Assembly: GCA_018873245.2 (NCBI GenBank)
Contig: JAEMBT020000002.1
Span: 5,472,001 to 5,536,000, forward strand
Reading direction: 5' to 3'
DNA length: 64,000 nt
Origin: Archegozetes longisetosus
Lineage: Eukaryota > Arthropoda > Arachnida > Sarcoptiformes > Trhypochthoniidae
In this document: positions 11,173 to 21,419 of the stretch, piece after piece
Position numbering within the stretch: the first letter of the stretch is position 1
How the letters are laid out: each line of letters starts with the position of its first letter
Made by a program: the position numbers and the translations under genes
Notes under the pieces: generated by a model
What the model saw: the letters and a program-made list of their open reading frames with translations, nothing else
Database searches by the model: none
Told to the model about the DNA's origin: nothing

Positions 11173-11944
11173 TCAACCACTTATATAACCGTTTTTACTT
11201 ATAATCTCAGAATTAGTATTATTATAATCAGAATCATGTATTTGTTCGGCTAAAGCTTCTAATTCATGCAATACTTTCTCAGTTTTTTCGAACTTATAGG
11301 CAACTAATTGACGATAAAAATGAAAAGCAAAGAAAACAAAGGCACAAATTACTGGTATCAACATAATAGTCGATGCTATAGCAATCCATCCGCTATAGAT
11401 ATCCCAAAACTTGACCCAGACAATGATGGCTAATTCGAGTAGAAACAAAAATATTCCGATAACTGTGGAGAAAAGCCAGGCAATAGAAGTGTAATGTCTC
11501 ATCTTTTCATGTGGTGATTCGCTATGAATTAGTGACTCTCCGTCATGTAATGATGCGACCGCATCGATATGAGGTAATATACAGGTCGATATCATTAATG
11601 CTAACATATGAACTGATACTAATAAAGTGGTTACAATTATAAATGTTAAAAGTAAAGGAAACGGGACTTTATCATCATTAAATTCCATTTCAACCATTGC
11701 TACCTATTTTGAGAACAAAATAAATTAAATTTTTATGTAGTTAAAAGTTAAATTTTCATCAGGACTCAAAGTATTCATGATTTATATTTGCTCTGTGATA
11801 AAGTCATCTGAATTATGGGTTACTTACTAAAGCAAATCCCGAGAGAAGAGCAGACACTTGTGATGATTGTTTCAACTTTGCTCGACTTAAGTAAAGATTC
11901 TTAATATCATAATAAACGGAAGTATCATAGTCGCTTCTATTCAT
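11173..11944 (-). CDS. Orai: Orai, calcium release-activated calcium channel subunit
   Basis: Exon 1 (11944-11828) and exon 2 (11703-11173) splice in phase 0 across a 124-bp intron to give 215 residues. Exon 1 ends in the Orai helix SRAKLK...SALLSGFAL and exon 2 opens VAMVEMEF, recreating the first transmembrane segment. The selectivity-filter glutamate (human E106) is E44, the hydrophobic gate valine V40, the hinge glycine G36 and the conserved third-helix glutamate lies in FLLELAII. MISTCILP, ESPHEKM and STVIGIFLF are further signatures, and a carboxy-terminal coiled coil (KVLHELEALAEQI) would bind STIM. Orai forms hexameric plasma-membrane channels opened by STIM after ER calcium depletion. 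The pore residue equivalent to human R91 is Q29. The loop between helices 3 and 4 is short, as is the amino terminus. Confidence 0.97.
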
Positions 11945-11949
11945 TTTGA

Positions 11950-13420
11950 CGCTTATTTATGTTTGCGTTTATTTATATTTGTATTTATTATAAACGAGAA
12001 TAATGGAGTCTAAGACAACATTCAATGTGGGGAATGGCATGACTTTGCTATGTATTTATGGCTCATAGAAACGAAGCTATGTTGTATTGAATTATATTGT
12101 ATTAATTCAATATATTAAATGACTGTTAGTTATACTGCTGATGGGATGTTGTATTGAAGCTACGTCATTCCTAATCATGCATTTAATGCGTAATAAATCT
12201 TCTTTTTCATCCGCTTTTTCATGTCATATTCAATTTATAGAAATTTTTACTCTATACCAAGCTTTAGCTTATTTTGAAAACACGCATTCATTGAAGCCTT
12301 GCTATCACTAAACTTTTTATGTTAAAGTTTGAAATCATGTAGATGTTAAAACTATTTGACTTCCAGGTGGATATGGTTCTGTGGAGATAAAGCCTTATTG
12401 AGGCAAAATTTTCAAGTCCTATGAAATAAAAGTTGGGAGAATGTCGTGCACTGAATATGGCAACTTAGGAATTTGATTGAGAGCAAAATCCAAGGAATCA
12501 ATAAGTTTGAATCAATATAATAGAAACAATATGATAGAGTTTGTATATTCAATAATTTGTCTGTTTACATGTCTATCAATGATGTTAAACCATATGTCAA
12601 ATTCACTCTCTTCTATTTAGTTCAATGCTAGCTATTGTTATCGTATTACTGTATACAGTAACACCTCGATACAGTGAAAGCAATAGTCTCTTGCCTACAC
12701 TCAGTCTCTCTATAGTGAAACCTAGTTATGGTCAATGTTAATTATCGGTCTTCGTTGATTCTCTAAATTGGGGCGTTGTTGTAATGCTATTTTGCTTTAT
12801 TATTCTTGAAAATCTCTAGTCTAAATTAGAAAATAATAATTCAAATAAGAGGCTAAATTTAAAGCTAATCCTTTTCCGATAAGATAAAAGTTATAAATAA
12901 ACATCTCGTAATCTACTATTTGAACAACATGTAAGTTTAGAAAAATAGTTGAATAATATTGCTTAATTGGAAATACAGTAATTAAGTAAATATTGCATAT
13001 TTGCATTTAGCCTAATATTTGCTGATGAAAGCTTAAATCGAGTAAAATTTCAGTTGAACAATACAAACAATAAATTCAATTTGTTTTCAAAAATTTCTTT
13101 TAAACACGTTTCAAACTACAGTTTAGCATTCATTTGCTTTGCTCTTTTTAAGAGCAAAGGAAGAAAAGCTTACAAAATTTTGAGTTCCATCTGATTAGGA
13201 ATTTCCCAAAACTCAAAGTCCTAGATATGAATTACATTGACCCGAAAATTATGTGAAAGAGTCTCCGGAATTAAGTTGATTACCGAATAAGTTTGCTTTA
13301 CTTGAAACTAACATGTAATTTATTGAACTTTAAACCCATTCTGTTTTGCAGTAAGGTATGATAAGCTGGATAACTTTAAATCAGTATCAAACTGTTTTCA
13401 TTGAAATAGCGGATAGGTTC
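11950..13420. other. Intergenic region without a recognised gene
   Basis: AT-rich DNA. A short stretch at about 12655-12720 (CACCTCGATACAGTGAAAG, TATAGTGAAACC) resembles the terminal repeats of Tigger/pogo elements and may be a relic. The 61-residue minus-strand frame at 12821-13006 has no protein-like features. Confidence 0.35.
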
Positions 13421-13425
13421 CAGAG

Positions 13426-13433
13426 TATAAATA
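13426..13433 (+). promoter_or_regulatory. TATA box of the small secreted-peptide gene
   Basis: TATAAATA lies about 170 bp upstream of the ATG at 13599, leaving space for a leader that contains a likely 61-bp intron (GTAAG at 13520 to TTTCAG at 13580). Confidence 0.5.
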
Positions 13434-13598
13434 CTCCGATTACTTTTTGTTTTTCATAAACAAGTTCTTAAGCTTTAATCAAGTTTAACAAAGGTTTTGT
13501 CGAATACTAGAAAATTTGAGGTAAGAAATTTCTTCAAATCTTTAGATATCTTTCGTCATTTGATTTGTATACTTATTTCAGTAATTGTTTGGTTGAAA

Positions 13599-13862
13599 AT
13601 GAAACTGTTAGCAGTAATGTTTTTGGTATTATTGCCATTAGTGGCTTATTCAGAAAAACACACGTACTGGGTCTCAAATGTAATAAACGGCGCATATTGT
13701 GGACACAACCTGACACGATTCAACTTTGAAGGCTACGAAGACCAAAATGTATTCATCTTTGGCTCCGACACTCCCCGGCCTATACTTCATTTGATATGCA
13801 AAGAAAGATGTCAACAGGACAGAGATATCGATGGACTTGCTTCGTGTGAACCTTATCTGTAA
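13599..13862 (+). CDS. Small secreted cysteine-containing protein, unidentified
   Basis: Starting at the ATG at 13599 the frame encodes 87 residues with a clear signal peptide (MKLLAVMFLVLLPLVAYS). The mature part of about 69 residues has four cysteines (AYC, LIC, ERC, ASC), enough for two disulfides, and an N-glycosylation site (NLT). The longer frame from 13497 is less likely: a good 3' splice site (ATTTCAG, ending 13580) and an upstream GTAAG at 13520 mark a leader intron. I do not recognise the family. A TATA box upstream and an AATAAA near 13995 support a real gene. Confidence 0.6.
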   Translation: MKLLAVMFLVLLPLVAYSEKHTYWVSNVINGAYCGHNLTRFNFEGYEDQNVFIFGSDTPRPILHLICKERCQQDRDIDGLASCEPYL

Positions 13863-13869
13863 CCTAATC

Positions 13870-14580
13870 TTATCGTCCAGTACGTGATCACAAGCTTGGG
13901 TGTATTCATACTAAGCTAACACTTAATACTTTTTTCATCTTTCATTTATTGAAAAATTACTAGAAACTTATTTTTAACAAACTTTTTATTGCTAATAAAT
14001 TTTTTAAAGCACAAGGTCTATTCAATTTTAATAGTTAGATAGTTATAAGATTTTACTTTTTAAGTAAAGGTACTGAAAGTATTAGTAAAAGTTGACAAGT
14101 TTGTTGAGATGCGGATTATTCGTTCAACTGATTGGTCAGTTTGACATTTAATATGCGGACCAATTATTCATCCGTATTGTGTAATAACTATACAGTAAAA
14201 CATATTGTACGCTTCGTTCAGTTAATGGTAAAAGTTATTAATTAATTGGTTAGATGTTTCAAACATTTTATTTTGCTTTCAAGTGAAAAATCGATAAGCA
14301 ATAGAGCACTTAAAAGATAAAACTTAATAAACCCTTAAATAAGATTGAAATAAGTTAAATAAATTTTTAAGAAAGTTTAACAAGAAATGAGAAATGAGTA
14401 TAACTAGCCTGAGCTGTAACTATTGTTTGGACAGATCTGATGACGCATCGATGTCGTAAAAGTGATTTCTCATGCATTATTAGTTTGTTCTCAATTAGTG
14501 TTTCAATTACTAAATTCATAGTTTCAGATAATATACTGTGATTTGTTTGAGACTTTGCCGATTATTAATTGAATAATAAG
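13870..14580. other. Intergenic DNA upstream of nanos
   Basis: AT-rich; presumably holds the promoter and leader of nanos, but no motif is distinctive enough to call. Confidence 0.35.
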
Positions 14581-14584
14581 AAAA

Positions 14585-15664
14585 ATGTCTCAAATGTTAA
14601 GCGTTGCAAAGTATTACAAGTACTTGAACTCAAGTTTTGGACTCAATTCTGCATTAAGTAAGTAGTTGACCGTTTTACTAATCGTTTAATCAATTGATTA
14701 CTTAATGAAAACTTTTTTGTACTCATATTTGATCACAACATTTGAAACACAATTAGAAACGAAACATTTTATATTAAAAATGAAACAATCAAAACTTAAA
14801 ACACAATCAATCGATAAGACACGAAAAAACAATCAAAACTTGAGCTAATTCGTTAAATAGAGTTTTAATAACGATTTACTTGCAGCGAACAACACTTTAG
14901 GACATCAATTGTCAGCAGTTGGTATCAACTCCGAGAACCAAAATAAGCTGGACTTTGATCTGAATCTAGTCCCGAGCCCAAACCCGTTCTCAGCCTTTGA
15001 TTATTATTCTGAAGACTTGTCCCAATCTTTAACCCAGTCTCCACTCATATCTTATCCCTGGAGTACTGGTTTCTGGGATAATATCAGTGGACCGCTTCTG
15101 GAAGGAGATCCAGGCAATGGCTTCAGTTACTCAAACGGTACCAAAGACCTGACGAACGGCTTCGAAGACATAAATTCACGTTTAGGCGGAACGAATAACA
15201 GTCCAATGACTTATTGCGAAGAACAGCCTTTGAGACTAAGTCAGGCACCTATTGGAACACCGAAAGCGAATCAATTGTTTACAACTAGCGATCAATCGAT
15301 CGATAATTCGTATTATATTCAGCCCCGAATGCGTCGCCGTTTGCCAACACTTATGGAGTGTGTCTTCTGTAAGAATAACGACGAAGAGCCAGAATTCTAT
15401 AAATCTCACATTCTTAAAGATCCTGAAAGTCGAATAATGTGCCCAATCCTTCGGGCCTACGACTGTCCAATTTGTCACAACAAGGGTGGAGATTACGCTC
15501 ACACTGTCCGCTATTGTCCACTGAACAGGGCAGGAATTCACGTGAAGTTGGCTAATATTGCGTCGGCCAATCAAGAATCCAATAGCGCCTGTATTGGCGC
15601 GAACACCCTTTCGCATTCCAACAATCAGTCGAAGCGCAATCGACGCAAGAGGAGATGCAAATAA
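14585..15664 (+). CDS. nanos: Nanos, germline translational repressor
   Basis: Exon 1 (14585-14657) and exon 2 (14886-15664) join in phase 1 across a 228-bp intron (GTAAGT donor, CTTGCAG acceptor) to give 283 residues. The carboxy half carries the tandem CCHC Nanos zinc fingers: first finger C-x2-C-x12-H-x10-C (CVFCKNN to RIMC), then CPILRAYDCPIC and AHTVRYCPLN. The second finger reads C-x2-C-x8-H-x4-C, one residue longer than the usual x7. The amino-terminal half is Ser/Asn-rich and low in recognisable domains, as in other invertebrate Nanos proteins; it may recruit the CCR4-NOT complex, but no motif is certain. The tail is basic (KRNRRKRRCK). Nanos binds mRNA with Pumilio and silences translation in germ cells. 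No maternal localisation element was sought in the 3' UTR. Confidence 0.95.
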
Positions 15665-15669
15665 ATGCA

Positions 15670-16790
15670 TGGCTTGAGTTACTCTTCTTACACTTAATAC
15701 AAATTTCATTTCTGTTTCTTTGTTTTAATTATTAACTGTTTAGTTACCTGAAACCCATTAATGCATGGCTTAATGTTTGGATTGTTCTTTATATTACTTA
15801 ATCCTTTTTGACTTGAGTTTCTCCTCACAATAATCTAAAGTTTTCTATATTTTTCTAATGATCAATATTAAGCTTATTTATTTTTCAACAATAATTATGC
15901 GATATCATGTCATATAATACATAATAATGTAGCTATTTTTGTAACCATTTTTGTTAAATACAATAATTGCAGTATTTGAGGAAATGTTATTTTCTCTTTG
16001 AATTACTTCAAGTTGGTGATCAACGCCAAAATCTGATAAAATATTAAATCCATAAAAGTGTTAAACCGAAAGAAGTGTAATTAACTTTTTGATGATCTTG
16101 TACTTAATATTGCAATTTAATAAAGTTTGATTCAATTTTTGATTTCATAAACATTGCATTTGATCTGTTGTTGATATGATGTGATGAATAATGTTCACAT
16201 TTTCACTTAAATAAAGATATATAGTCAATATCTTTGGGCGAGATTGAAATCTTATTAGGTGTAATGTGATTAAGCCATTCCCTTCCGATAAGATCGAATC
16301 AATAGTAATTGATGACTACCGTTCAACTTTAGATAACTGTTTTACGTTAACTCATCAAATTCTAATTCTTGATTAAGTTTAATAACTAATGTTAAGTTTG
16401 AGGCATTATTTTGAAGTTGATTACAACCTGATTATCGCCAGGTTCTTGTTAAATAATAAAACAAATAGGCTTGGACGTCAAAATTATCAATTTTACTATG
16501 TTTGCGTATACAATCACTCTCACAAAATTTGTCTACAAAAGTGAAAAGCTAAATGAATGCAGAATAGTTAGATGTTCGCAATTTTTTAAACTGTTGGATA
16601 CCAACAACAATTGTGGAAAGGACTTAATAGAAATTATTATAGAACAATTGATCAGTAAAGAAAGTGGCTCTATCGCTAATCCTTATTAATACTGATTTAT
16701 CGAACCAACTAATCATCATTTTACTATGATTCTAATTTTAAGACTAATCCTCACCACAACTACAACAGATTTCAATAATCAATTACCATT
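15670..16790. other. nanos 3' region and intergenic DNA
   Basis: Contains the likely nanos 3' untranslated region (several AATAAA-like motifs, e.g. near 16120). A 72-residue plus-strand frame (16471-16689) begins at a TTG and shows no family signature; I do not call it a gene. Confidence 0.35.
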
Positions 16791-16793
16791 AAA

Positions 16794-17080
16794 TTAAGAA
16801 AGATATTGATCAAAATCTTTGTTGTCTTCAGATTCGTTAGATTTTAGTTTCTCACTTTCAGCTTTAGACTTTTTGCTCGTATTGATCAAACATATGAACT
16901 GGCTAAACATTGTGTTGACCCAAACCTCGTGTTGTTTAGAACTCCACTCCTACTTTTGTCTGATTGACTTGAAGTCGAATCACTTTTGAACAGATATGTT
17001 GGTGTTGAACACTTAACTCTTAGAAATGTGCAACTATTTAAAAGTCTAGATGAAGGAAAGGACACTCCGTTAATTGCCAA
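16794..17080 (-). CDS. Unidentified gene fragment, two exons
   Basis: The terminal exon (16949-16794) encodes 51 residues beginning EWSSKQHEVWVN and ending in an acidic/lysine-rich tail with DFDQYLS before the stop. It is preceded by an AAGTAG acceptor and, after a 68-bp intron (GTTAAGT donor at 17017), by an exon ending SRLLNSCTFLR that is open back to 17080. The two join in phase 0. Codon use and residue mix look coding, and the intron has the length typical of this window. The 5' part is missing: upstream sequence has stops and no clean acceptor, so this may be a gene remnant. Family not recognised. Confidence 0.4.
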
Positions 17081-17089
17081 TTAATACTC

Positions 17090-17855
17090 AGGAAATAATT
17101 CTAAACAGTATTTATTTGAAAATAAGTACAAATAAAATGGACTTTTACGCTAAGCTTGCGAGTACTAACTTGAATGAGTTATTGCCTACTATGAAAGTCT
17201 AATTTTGAAAAGTTCGATATAATTTAAAATGTGTGTTTAAAGTTTGTTTTAAAATCTAACTCAAATCTCAACAGTTTAGAAGAATTGGAAATTGTTTTAA
17301 TGCAAAGAAATGCAGCTATACGTGAATTAATCTTTAGATGAAATGAAGCGCTATATTTTTGTGTATCATTTAGCACAATTATAAACAATTTCAATATATT
17401 TGTATAATTTAAGCCTAAAATAAACTGAGAATAAGAGGAAAACTTAAAATGACTTCCTCAGAATTAATAAAAAGTTATTCACTTAATAAGAGATAAAGTT
17501 GAAATAAGTCAATAAACTTTAGAATAAATATTGCAATAAATTTCATATTATCACGAACAATATCTAAACTTATTTCTTATAGAGATTATCACTGTATATC
17601 AATATTATTTAATCACACGAATTATCCTATATTATTAAAGGTTTCTTACAATCTCCTCAGATAATCATGAGCCTTGAATATCATGGGATCAAAATTAAAA
17701 TCATACAACACCAAACGAACTTAATTGCGTCAAACAATTATCAAAGTTATGTTTAACTAAGATTTTAAAGGAAACATTTGTTAAGGTTCCCACAAAATCT
17801 TAATATAAGTAAGAAATGAAATCGACAAAAAATGAACGTAAAACTTAATCCAAAG
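17090..17855. other. Intergenic DNA, no gene seen
   Basis: AT-rich spacer holding the promoter of the next gene. A 21-codon plus-strand frame at 17138-17200 is too short to call. Confidence 0.35.
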
Positions 17856-17863
17856 ACAGAACT

Positions 17864-18770
17864 ATGATGTACTTGGCATTCTTCATTATTAGTGCTTTCT
17901 GTGCCGTCAACTTGAGTCACGGTCTCTCAACCAAAGGTATACCAAAGAACCTATTACAGTCTAGCTTGGACGTGTACTGCTTTTTAAAAACAGTAATAAT
18001 TAAGCCAATTTTTCTGTTAGACCTTTATATTGGTTTTTAAAATGCACTTAATTGCACGTTAGACTGGTTTTACTGTGTTTAAATCAGTTTGTATTCCATT
18101 AATTTTTATACCAATTTTTGCGCAGAACAATTGGTTAAAGATGCCAACACTTTAGTTGATTTGACACTGGTAGACTTGGTTAAGGACAATACAGCGCCAT
18201 TGCCTGACATAAAAGGATTAGTAGAAGATTCGGTTGGACCACTTAAGTTCAATACGACTGTCAACCTTAAGAATGGTAAACTGGCTGGTTTGAAGTCGTC
18301 CAGAAGAATCGGAGAATGCAGAGTAGTCAGTATTAGTAGTTATTATTAGGCATATGAACAGCCTATTAAAATTTCTACCACTTTAGGTATCATCCACTGA
18401 AATATTGTGTCCTGCTTCTGCCAGTAACGTAGTTGCCACTTATGAAAACAATTTACCAGTTAGCGGTTCAGTCTACTTTGCAGTTATCATAAGACTTGAT
18501 GCTAACGAGCGCATTGTTAAGATCGAAACCACTGACCCATTATTCATGGATGATGATGTGGAAGAGCTTTACAGTTTATTCTCCAAAGTTGGAAAGTTCA
18601 TCAAAAAGGAAGTTAAGGCACACGCTGGACAAATCGTCGGTAAAGTGGCTGGTCTTGCTGTCAAAGCCGGAGTCACTTATGTGACTGGAAACCCAACTTT
18701 AGGTCAAGTGGCGGGACACTTGGCGGCAAATGTGGTTCAGAAACAAGTGGATAAAAAAGTTAATCACTAA
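17864..18770 (+). CDS. Secreted protein of 217 residues, possibly Takeout/group 7 allergen-like
   Basis: Exons 17864-17936, 18126-18322 and 18387-18770 join (phases 1 and 0; introns 189 and 64 bp) to 217 residues. Exon 1 is a signal peptide (MMYLAFFIISAFCAVNLSHG). The mature protein has just two cysteines (GEC and ILC), likely one disulfide, an N-glycosylation site (NTT) and a beta-rich middle with LKNGKLAGLKSSRRIGE. That pattern of 'L..G.+..GL+...R.G' recalls the JHBP/Takeout fold and mite group 7 allergens, which bind hydrophobic ligands, but the resemblance is weak. The last 60 residues are glycine/alanine/lysine-rich and helical (GQIVGKVAGLAVKAG). The second donor is GTAGTC, non-ideal but the only one keeping the frame. 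Confidence 0.65.
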
Positions 18771-18779
18771 TTGTTTTTT

Positions 18780-20360
18780 TAGTTCCTGTTTCAGTTTTGC
18801 GAATAAAATTGAAAATTATCTAAGTTTTGAAAGTTAAAACTTTCGAAACGCATCTTAATGAGAACAATTGACAAAATGATTGAGTGGTTGAGTCTAGTTT
18901 GAAGCCATATATTTATATTTTTGATTGTAAGGTCCTCCAAATCTGAAATGTCACACCATATTACTCCTGACCTACTGCTTAAACAAAATATTTGTCGGTT
19001 CGATTGACTGGTTATTTTCCAAAATAGAAAACTATATAACTTATGAGTAAGAGTTGACTTTTGTAAGTCTAATATTCCAATGAACAGCACTGCCATTCCT
19101 CAAATAACGCCAAGTGGTGGATAGCATAGGGAACAAACTAATCACTTATAAACATTTATCAGAGTGTTATCAGTTTTAAATCCTTTTTATAGTGCAAGTG
19201 CTTTTGTTAAATTAAAATATACAGTAACTGTGCTCTTGATAGCGCAACAAACAATTGATTTTTTGGGTATCAAAAACATTAATTACACGTATAAAACTCA
19301 AAATGTCACGATAAATGTTTACATAAGACTAGTTCATGCCAGATGCTCTCCTCCCATATTCGTCTTAACGATCGAGATAGGCTAGCCTGAGCTTAGGATC
19401 GGTTAGGTTCAGGCTCGAAGGTCCGGCCTGTTTAGCCTCTATATTGAAATTTTCAGTAGTGTGGTAATTTAATATTGATACTAGTATCTTATAATGTATG
19501 CGTATTTATTATCTTATCTTTCAAAAATTCAAATTTTGTTATAATCAATGAAGAGAAAGTAAGATTGTTCGACTTTTTGATTGTGGATTCAATTTTATGT
19601 ATGGATGCTAGGTTCAGGCTCTGTAGAACTGAGTTTATGTCTACCACTAATTCAGTTGATGCTATTTAAGGCTATATTATTAATAAAATAAATTTATTGT
19701 CCAATTTAAGTACTAGTTATTGTTGGTTCAACAAAACGCATATTTGCATTCTGAACAAAAGGGAAAAGAGTTATGCGGTATCTCATTTCAGGTGTGCGCG
19801 ACCTTACTTAAGACAACAGTTTTATTCAAGTTGAATTAATGATAAAAGCGCTATCTTTTCAAGATATTTTTAGTACGTACGATAATTTGAGTACACAACC
19901 ATACCTCAACAAAGTCAACTTAACAGATAGTGAATCTCGGTTTAATTGAAGAATAGTCTATTTGCAACACACACATGACAAAACGCTAAATAACCTATTC
20001 ATGTGAAACCTCGTTATGATCAGCATTAATTACGGTCAGTTATCTATCGTATGGAGATCTTACTTTAAATAGTTGCAACTAATTGGCCGCGTTGTTTGCA
20101 AGCGTTAAATGTAGATACTGATTATGACAACAGTGATTAGTTAAGCATTAAGTCCGTTACAAACATTACCAATACTTATCAAATTAACTTAGAATTAGTA
20201 TCGATACAAATGGCTTATACATGTATTGCTAAACATGTTCGAATACGAGTATTTTAGATTTGCTAAAAGAGAAACACTTGATGATTTGAGGAGCAGATTG
20301 AGTGCTCGGAATAAACTCGGGAGTTCGATCGTTTCGACTGCTATCACTCTATGCACTAAT
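18780..20360. other. Intergenic region, no gene seen
   Basis: AT-rich DNA with several short open frames (for example 18791-19096 minus, 19164-19385 plus) that lack protein-like features. Around 20007-20040 a CCTCGTTATGATCA stretch resembles decayed Tigger termini. Confidence 0.35.
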
Positions 20361-20364
20361 TTTA

Positions 20365-20890
20365 TAAGGTTGGAGAGAAATGAATGACGTATTTAATCAC
20401 AAAATTCAAATAAATTTTATTAATACAATATAAATATCGAAGCCTAATATCAGCCCCATGTCCCGACTTGATTGGCGAGGCTCAGACTCTACTAGAGCTT
20501 TCAACTCGTCATCATCCAACTCTTGAGGTCGACCAGAACCAGTTCGATTCTCCAGATCAAAATCGCCTGATCGAAACCTGTCAAACCAACGTTGACACGT
20601 ACGAACCTTTAATACATCACCATATGTATCAGTGATATTCTTGGTGGCAACCGTTGCATTATTACCACGCTTAAACTCATACAACATACAATGTCTAATA
20701 TGTTGTCATCAAAAGACATGGCTCAAATCGAAATCAAATCACAATTTAAAATAATAATTTAATAGAAATAAAGACTAATATTAAATGTATTTATTCACAA
20801 AACAAAAGATATGTAAACAAATCCTAAGTGTATTTTTGAACCATTCTAATATACGTACCAAAAAACGACATTCATTTCTCTCCAACCTTA
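20365..20890 (-). mobile_element. Internally deleted mariner element, 526 bp
   Basis: TAAGGTTGGAGAGAAATGAATG-type termini (20365 onwards, inverted at 20866-20890) flanked by TA on both sides. The inside keeps only the amino-terminal end of a mariner transposase. It is therefore a non-autonomous deletion derivative that could still be mobilised in trans, since both termini match almost exactly. Confidence 0.85.
20406..20687 (-). pseudogene. Mariner transposase, amino-terminal remnant
   Basis: The frame keeps about 75 residues of the mariner/SETMAR helix-turn-helix DNA-binding region: LYEFKRGNNATVATKNI, then TCQRWFDRFRSGDFDLENR, then GSGRPQELDDDELKALVES. It then runs into unrelated terminal-repeat sequence (FDIYIVLIKFI). 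The second helix-turn-helix and the whole D,D34D catalytic domain are missing, compared with about 345 residues in intact mariners. Non-functional as a transposase; it might still bind termini. Confidence 0.85.
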
Positions 20891-20899
20891 TACAATAAT

Positions 20900-21170
20900 C
20901 AATAGTGAATAGTATCCCTTAAAGTAGAAGCACAAACTTATTTTAAATATTGCCTATTTTTACTCTAATTTATAATCAAACTTATAATAATCAAGAACAG
21001 TTTATGTCCATTCTACTAACAAATTGCTAACTAATTAATTAGTTTTACTGTTTATTTAAAATTGGATTTTTATAAGTATTTAAAACTATTGTAGAATTTT
21101 TTCGATGAATTTGAGGAACTACTAGAACTGAGGAATGTCTTCAATAGATTGTTGAACTTTTCTTTTCAAA
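20900..21170. other. Intergenic DNA
   Basis: Nothing recognised. Confidence 0.3.
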
Positions 21171-21175
21171 AGTGT

Positions 21176-21409
21176 TTACTTCTGTGCTATTCTATGTTCT
21201 TTCAGCGCTTTCTTATGATGAGTTATCTTAGTTAGAGTTTGACTTTTATCAAATCTAAAGGTTCCAGTCTTTGAACTGACTTTTGCTGACTCGTATTTTT
21301 CAATTGGTTTATTATTCATTTGATTGACTTCTCTGCTAATTAGATCTGTATTCGTTTCTTTCGAAGCTGAAGTCTTATGAGTGGGTTCGCGAATCACTCT
21401 GAAAATCAA
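21176..21409 (-). CDS. Small hydrophilic ORF, possible terminal exon; unidentified
   Basis: An open frame of 77 codons, very rich in Lys, Thr and Ser, with a basic end (HHKKALKEHRIAQK). The first codons may be intronic: TTGATTTTCAG just upstream of AGTGATTCGCG makes a plausible 3' splice site, so this could be the last exon of a gene whose earlier exons I cannot find. It is notable because a decayed relative lies at about 24880-25110. No family recognised; composition suggests a disordered segment. Confidence 0.35.
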   Translation of the reverse strand: MIFRVIREPTHKTSASKETNTDLISREVNQMNNKPIEKYESAKVSSKTGTFRFDKSQTLTKITHHKKALKEHRIAQK

Positions 21410-21419
21410 CTGTTCACAA

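Noticed and set aside
15236-15709. 157-residue minus-strand ORF over nanos
   Set aside because: Shadow of the nanos coding exon; no motif or splice support.
16471-16689. 72-residue plus-strand ORF with three cysteines
   Set aside because: Starts at TTG, has no signal peptide, splice context or family pattern.
16905-16960. Similarity of NNTRFGSTQCLA (minus strand) to the cytoplasmic tail NTRLGSQRCLA of genes B and C
   Set aside because: The other frame joins cleanly by splicing to an upstream exon and continues to a longer coding tail, so the resemblance is probably coincidence.
17138-17200. 21-codon plus-strand frame beginning ATGGACTTTTACGC
   Set aside because: Too short, and no downstream exon or promoter context was found.
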